Source: Streptomyces antibioticus (GTDB lineage Bacteria > Actinomycetota > Actinomycetes > Streptomycetales > Streptomycetaceae). Taken from it: DNA of 64,000 bases. The position numbers and the translations under genes are program-made. Location of the stretch: NCBI RefSeq assembly GCF_002019855.1, contig NZ_CM007717.1, positions 6,119,043-6,183,042 on the forward strand, given 5' to 3'. Of the stretch, positions 59,528-64,000 are shown piece after piece. Below the pieces are notes generated by a model that searched no databases, had not been told where the DNA came from, and saw nothing but the letters and a program-made list of their open reading frames with translations. Positions within the stretch are counted from its first letter, which is position 1. Each line of letters opens with the position of its first letter.

Positions 59528-60187
59528 ATGCCACCCCGCTCCGACCAGCAGAGCCCTGAGCAGCAGAAGTCCACACACCGGTCGTCGGTGCCCCTGCTGC
59601 TCACTCTCCCCATCGCCCTCCTCGCGCTGATCACCTGGCAGGTCGTCGTCGACGGACCGCTGCTGCGGCTGGACGAGCGGATCAGCCGGACCCTCGTCCA
59701 CCCGGACCGGGCCTCCGAGCTGATGTCCGACCTGGGGGACGTGCCCGTCGCGGTGCCGGTACTGCTGCTGGTCGCGGTGTACGTGGCCCGGCGGGCCTGG
59801 GTGGCCGGCCGACGGGACTGGTGGGTGCCGTCGTTCGCCGCGATGATCCTGATGGCCCTGGTCCCGCTGATCGTCGTCCCCCTGAAAGCCTGGACCGCCC
59901 GGTACGGCACGCCGGTGGTACCGCCGGGCCCCGGCTACTTCCCCTCCGGCCACACCGCCACGGCGGCCATCGCCTACGGCGGCGCGGCCCTGCTCCTCCT
60001 CCCCTGGCTGCCCACGCCCACACAACGCCGCACGGCCGTAGCCACCGCGTCAGTCCTCGCCCTGACGGTCTCCTACGGCCTGACCCGCCGCGGCTACCAC
60101 TGGCCCCTGGACGTTTTCGCAAGCTGGTGCCTGTGCACGACCCTGCTCACGATCCTCTGGCTGTTGCTGCGCCGGGCGCCCCGCTGA
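59528..60187 (+). CDS. PAP2-family phosphatase
   Basis: A 219-residue membrane phosphatase with five or six membrane segments. The PAP2 motifs are present: K-A-W-T-A-R-Y (motif 1 region), PSGHTA (motif 2) and RRGYHWPLDV (motif 3). Likely substrates are undecaprenyl pyrophosphate or phosphatidate. The ATG at 59528 has GAGAGGG eight bases upstream; a GTG three codons earlier also exists. Confidence 0.88.
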   Translation: MPPRSDQQSPEQQKSTHRSSVPLLLTLPIALLALITWQVVVDGPLLRLDERISRTLVHPDRASELMSDLGDVPVAVPVLLLVAVYVARRAWVAGRRDWWVPSFAAMILMALVPLIVVPLKAWTARYGTPVVPPGPGYFPSGHTATAAIAYGGAALLLLPWLPTPTQRRTAVATASVLALTVSYGLTRRGYHWPLDVFASWCLCTTLLTILWLLLRRAPR

Positions 60188-61060
60188 AGCCTGGCGGCCG
60201 CCCCTGCCCTGATCCGGCGGAGCCTCGTCGGGGTCCGTCCCCGGACGGGGTGGTGCGGTTGGTGTCGGGTGTCCGGCGGGTGCGGCTGGGCGTTGGGCGG
60301 CGGGGTGATGCCGGCGAGCGGCGGGTGCGGGCGCGGTGGCTGCGCCGGTCAGGCGGAGCCCGCTGAGGTCCGTCCCCGTGTCGATCCGGCTGGCTCCGTC
60401 GGCCGATCCCCGGGCGAGGTGGTGTGGGTCGCGTCGGTGTGACGGGTGTGGCTGGGCGTTCGGCGCCTCGGCCAAGCCGGTGGGCGGCGGGACGGGCGCG
60501 GTTGCTGGGCGATCCGGGGGAGCCCGCTGAGGCCGCCGCCGCGCCGATCCGGCCAGCCCCGCTGAGGTCCGTCCCCGGGCGAGGCGGTGTGGACCGCGTC
60601 GGGTCACGCGCGGCGGGCGCGACTGGGCCCGGGCGGCGGGCGCGGTGGCTGCGCCAAACCGGCGGAGCCCGCTGTGGCCAGCTCCCGGGTCGATCCGGCG
60701 CAGCCCAGCTCAGGTCTGTGCCCGGGGCGGTCCGGCGCGGTCCTGCCCAGGTCTGCCCCCCGGGGCGATCCGGCGCGGCCTCGCTGAGGGCCGCTCGCGC
60801 GCCGCACCGGTGCCGCCCCGCTCACGTCCGCCCCCGCCAGCCCCCTGATGGCCGACCCCGCGTCGATGGGGCCCAGCCCCTTCAGGTCCGCCCCCGCGCC
60901 GATCAGCCCCGCCCCGCTGACCCCCGCCCACCCCGCCAATCCGGCGTACCCCCGCCCCCCCACCCGTACGAGTCGGACAAGCGCTCTGGTGCGTTGGCGC
61001 GCCTACCGTGGGGAGCGAAAGCCATAGGAATCCCCAACGCGGAAGGGCCGGGAAATCGAC
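60188..61060. repeat. Gene-free region of degenerate GC-rich repeats
   Basis: A segment of about 70 bp (GGCGCGGTGGCTGCGCC, then GGCGGAGCCCGCTGAGG and GATCCGGC) recurs near 60331, 60485 and 60635, about 150 bp apart, and shorter GATCCGGC/GTCCGCCCC units continue to about 60960. The reading frames are open through much of it but show no start signals or homology. Confidence 0.7.
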
Positions 61061-62506
61061 ATGACTTCCAGCCACGCCTTCTGGCTCGCCGGCCGCCAGG
61101 TCTCCGGCGAGGACAGTTTCGATGTCACCTCGCCCTGGGACGGGCGGCTCGTCGGCAAGGTCAGTGTGCCGACGGACGCGCAGGTCGAGGAGGCCGTGGC
61201 CGCCGCGTACGCCGTCCGCGAGGACTTCGCCGCCACCCCGGCGCACGTCCGCGCCGCCGCGCTCGACCATGTCAGCAAGCGGCTCGCCGAGCGCTCCGAG
61301 GAGATCGCCCAGCTCATCTCCGCCGAGAACGGCAAGCCGGTGAAGTGGGCGCGCGGCGAGGTCGGCCGGGCCGTGTCCGTGTTCCGGTTCGCCGCCGAGG
61401 AGGCCCGCCGGTTCAACGGCGGCGAGGCCCAGCGCCTCGACACCGACCTCGGCGGTCAGGGCCGGCTCGCGCTGACCCGCCGCTTCCCCAAGGGTGTCGT
61501 GCTCGGCATCGCGCCGTTCAACTTCCCGCTGAACCTGTGCGCCCACAAGATCGCCCCGGCGATCGCGGCCGGCGTGCCGATCATCCTCAAGCCCGCCCCC
61601 GCCACCCCGCTCTCCGGCCTGATCATCGGCGATCTGCTCGCCGAGACCGACCTGCCGGCCGGCTCCTGGTCGATCCTGCCGGTCGCCAACGACCGCATGC
61701 CCGCCCTGGTCCAGGACGAGCGGCTGCCGGTCATCTCCTTCACCGGCTCCGAGAAGGTCGGCTACGCGATCATGGACTCGGTGCCGCGCAAGCACTGCAC
61801 CCTGGAGCTGGGCGGCAACGGCGCGGCCGTCGTCCTCGCCGACTGGGCCTCCGACGCGGACCTCGACTGGGCCGCGACCCGGATCGCCACGTTCTCCAAC
61901 TACCAGGGCGGCCAGTCTTGCATCTCCGTGCAGCGGGTGATCGTGGACGCGTCCGTGTACGACCGCCTGCTGCCGCGGATCGTCGCCGCCGTCGACGCCC
62001 AGGTCACCGGCGACCCCTCCGACAGCGCGACCGACGTCGGCCCGCTGGTCAGCGAGGACGCGGCCCGGCGCGTCGAGTCGTGGGTGGACGAGGCCGTCGC
62101 CGCGGGCGCGACCCTGCTCACCGGCGGCAAGCGCGACGGCGCCTCCTACGCGCCGACCGTCCTGACCGACGTACCGGCGGACACCACCCTCGCCTGCGAG
62201 GAGGTCTTCGGACCGGTCCTCACCGTGCAGAAGGTGGACGGCGAGGCCGAGGCGTTCGCGGCCGTCAACTCCTCCAAGTACGGCCTCCAGGCGGGCGTGT
62301 TCACCCACGACGTGCAGACCGCCTTCCGCGCCCACCGCGCGCTGGAGGTCGGCGGCGTGGTCGTCGGCGACGTGCCGTCCTACCGCGCCGACCAGATGCC
62401 GTACGGCGGCGCCAAGCAGTCCGGCGTGGGCCGCGAGGGCGTCCGGTTCGCGATGGACGACTACACCTACGAGCGCGTGCTGGTCCTCACCGGCCTCGCC
62501 CTCTGA
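61061..62506 (+). CDS. Succinate-semialdehyde dehydrogenase-type aldehyde dehydrogenase
   Basis: A 481-residue NAD(P)-dependent aldehyde dehydrogenase: GIAPFNFPLNLCAHKIAPAIAAG, the catalytic glutamate in LELGGNGA, the catalytic cysteine in QGGQSCISVQR and EEVFGPV. The GGQSC form and PFNFPLN loop differ from the two GQDC aminobutyraldehyde enzymes and fit succinate-semialdehyde or glyceraldehyde dehydrogenases. With gabT nearby, succinate semialdehyde is the best guess. Confidence 0.85.
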   Translation: MTSSHAFWLAGRQVSGEDSFDVTSPWDGRLVGKVSVPTDAQVEEAVAAAYAVREDFAATPAHVRAAALDHVSKRLAERSEEIAQLISAENGKPVKWARGEVGRAVSVFRFAAEEARRFNGGEAQRLDTDLGGQGRLALTRRFPKGVVLGIAPFNFPLNLCAHKIAPAIAAGVPIILKPAPATPLSGLIIGDLLAETDLPAGSWSILPVANDRMPALVQDERLPVISFTGSEKVGYAIMDSVPRKHCTLELGGNGAAVVLADWASDADLDWAATRIATFSNYQGGQSCISVQRVIVDASVYDRLLPRIVAAVDAQVTGDPSDSATDVGPLVSEDAARRVESWVDEAVAAGATLLTGGKRDGASYAPTVLTDVPADTTLACEEVFGPVLTVQKVDGEAEAFAAVNSSKYGLQAGVFTHDVQTAFRAHRALEVGGVVVGDVPSYRADQMPYGGAKQSGVGREGVRFAMDDYTYERVLVLTGLAL

Positions 62507-62521
62507 CCGACCCGGTCCCGG

Positions 62522-62562
62522 GAAGGGGCCCGGCGCCGATGTCCTCGGTGCCGGGCCCCTTC
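62522..62562 (+). terminator. Terminator after the dehydrogenase gene
   Basis: A perfect 13-bp stem GAAGGGGCCCGGC (62522-62534) with 62550-62562 and a 15-base loop, between convergent genes. Confidence 0.85.
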
Positions 62563-62587
62563 GTCGTGCCGGTCCTCGCCCGGACCC

Positions 62588-64000
62588 TCAGCCGGAGAAG
62601 CCGACCTGCGCGAGCCGCAGCGGCCCGCGCAGCCTCAGACGCAGATCACGCACCCCGCCGACCGCGAAGGACGCCTCGACCGTGCGGTGGTCGTACGGCC
62701 CCGCCGTGGCCTCGACCGGCACGGTGACCGGCGCCGGACCGCCGCCGTCCACCCACAGCTCCACCGCACCCGACCCGGCCGCCGTCACCGTCACCCGGCG
62801 GGTGTCCGGCCCGAAGTCGCAGTCCCGGAAGAGGAGTTCACCCGTCCCGCCGCCCACCGGCGTCACCGCGTCGCCCGCCGTCCGCGCCCGGTCGACGATC
62901 TCGGTGCCGCTCTGCTCGTCGAAGTCGGCGGCGGCCAGCCCGTCCCGGCGGACCGGGCGCGGGGCGGCCGGCTCGCCGTCCAGGGTGACCGTCGTACGCA
63001 GCCGGACGTCCTCGCTGGAGCCGCCGACCAGCAGCTCGTAGGGGCCGGGCTCCACGCGCGGGCCGCCGCGGGCCACGTCCCAGAACGCGAACGCGGACAG
63101 CGGGACCTCGAAGAACACCTCCGCCGTGGCGCCCGGCGCCAGCGTGATCCGGTGGTGGCCGAGCAGCTCACGGCGCGGCCGGGCGACCGACGGCTCCACC
63201 GCGCGCGTGTAGAGCTGCGGGACCTCGTCGGCCGTCCGGTCCCCGGTGTTGGTGACCGTGCACGCGACCTTGACCGTGCCGTCCCCGGTCCGCACCGACA
63301 GGCCCGCGTAGGAGAACGACGCGTAGCCCAGCCCGTGCCCGAAGGGGTACAGCGGCCGGCCCTCGGCGTACAGGTAGGTCTGGCGGCTCCCGATCACGTC
63401 GTAGTCGAGGAGGTCGGGCAGACCGGCGTCGTCGGCGTACCAGGTCTGCGGGAGCCGGCCGGCGGGGGAGACGTCCCCGGCCAGCACCCGGGCGAGGGCC
63501 GTGCCGGCGGCCTGTCCGCCGTGCGCGGTCCACAGCACCGCCGACAGCGGGCCCGGCTCGATCGCGTACGGGTACGACGACACCAGCGCCAGCACGGTGC
63601 GCGCCGACCCGGCGCGGGCCGCGGCGAGGACGCGTTCCTGGTGGGCGGGCAGCCGCAGGGTCGTACGGTCCTCGGTCTCCCGGCCGTTGATGTGCGGGTC
63701 GTTGCCCGCCACCACCACGACCACGTCCGCACCGGCCGTCGCGCGGGCCACCGCGGCCTCGGCGCGTTCCACGACGACGACCTCGAAGACCTCGGGATCG
63801 TCGGACGCCTCGTCGGCGACCCGTACCCCGTCGGCGGCGACCCGGACCGGGCGGCCCGTGCCCAGATGCCGCAGCAGGCGACCGCCGTCGTGCGGTTCGA
63901 GTCGGAACGTCTCCTGGACCACCCAGCCGCCGGGCTGCTCCGCGGAGGCGCGCAGGAAACCGTCCTCGGCGACCGAGAGATACCGGCCGTCGGGCGCGCG
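62588..64000 (-). CDS. Glycoside hydrolase family 3 beta-glucosidase, C-terminal part
   Basis: The frame is open to the window edge, so the 5' part is missing; 470 codons are visible. They carry the GH3 C-terminal domain (ADVVVVVAGNDPHINGRE, LPAHQERVLAAARAG, VLWTAHGGQAAGTALARVLAGD, PAGRLPQTWY), a fibronectin III-like domain (VKVACTVTNTGDRTADEVPQLY) and a further beta-rich domain at the end. An internal GTG at 63922 is not a real start because upstream codons continue the fold. The enzyme probably acts on beta-glucosides; the catalytic aspartate lies outside the window. Confidence 0.88.
   Translation of the reverse strand, partial: RAPDGRYLSVAEDGFLRASAEQPGGWVVQETFRLEPHDGGRLLRHLGTGRPVRVAADGVRVADEASDDPEVFEVVVVERAEAAVARATAGADVVVVVAGNDPHINGRETEDRTTLRLPAHQERVLAAARAGSARTVLALVSSYPYAIEPGPLSAVLWTAHGGQAAGTALARVLAGDVSPAGRLPQTWYADDAGLPDLLDYDVIGSRQTYLYAEGRPLYPFGHGLGYASFSYAGLSVRTGDGTVKVACTVTNTGDRTADEVPQLYTRAVEPSVARPRRELLGHHRITLAPGATAEVFFEVPLSAFAFWDVARGGPRVEPGPYELLVGGSSEDVRLRTTVTLDGEPAAPRPVRRDGLAAADFDEQSGTEIVDRARTAGDAVTPVGGGTGELLFRDCDFGPDTRRVTVTAAGSGAVELWVDGGGPAPVTVPVEATAGPYDHRTVEASFAVGGVRDLRLRLRGPLRLAQVGFSG

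Noticed and set aside
62588..63922. A complete 444-residue gene starting at the GTG at 63922
   Set aside because: The frame continues upstream to the window edge with matching domain sequence, so the gene is truncated by the window.

Overview
The window is a stretch of a high-GC actinobacterial chromosome, almost certainly Streptomyces or a close relative. Reasons: codon third positions are nearly always G or C; GTG and TTG starts are common; genes overlap by TGATG or ATGA; there is a TPP riboswitch of actinobacterial type, an LAETG sortase substrate and two twin-arginine lipoproteins. The rpsB-tsf-pyrH-frr-cdsA-rlmN order and the downstream polyamine genes agree with the order I recall for Streptomyces chromosomes. 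I cannot name the species.

Region 1 (1-5413) is housekeeping: the end of rpsB, then tsf, pyrH, frr and cdsA, a secreted protein, and a 13-codon remnant of the native rlmN start. Region 2 (about 5372-17397) is a 12 kb actinomycete integrative and conjugative element (AICE) inserted in the first codons of rlmN. It carries a zinc-ribbon/DUF4145 gene, a tyrosine integrase, an excisionase-like HTH protein, a replication initiator, a small zinc-finger protein, a GGDEF protein, four small spread/transfer-type genes, a DUF2637 protein, an FtsK/TraB-type translocase, an XRE regulator, a Pif-like Nudix protein, an HD hydrolase and a RelA/SpoT-HEPN fusion. The element rebuilds rlmN with its own leader.

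Region 3 (17378-26220) holds rlmN, a TPP-riboswitch-controlled thiamine ABC transporter (binding protein, permease, ATPase), an LAETG surface protein, a VOC protein and an ABC exporter with a degenerate ATPase. Region 4 (26221-62506) is dominated by polyamine and GABA use: two class III aminotransferases, an Lrp/AsnC regulator, three aldehyde dehydrogenases, two PotD-type binding proteins, PotABC, an FAD oxidoreductase of the gamma-glutamylputrescine oxidase type and a PucR regulator. Together these could import putrescine or spermidine and convert them through GABA to succinate.

Several independent modules lie inside region 4: a two-gene RNA repair cassette (31883-36546), a 5'-nucleotidase, a translationally coupled surface protein-sortase-sigma factor operon (37721-39741), a divergent copper-type gene pair with two CsoR-like operators (39761-41371), adenosine deaminase, a NADAR protein and an orphan TraG-like ATPase. 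Three long gene-free stretches (29815-30600, 52690-53366, 60188-61060) consist of degenerate GC-rich repeats. The window ends inside a family 3 glycoside hydrolase.
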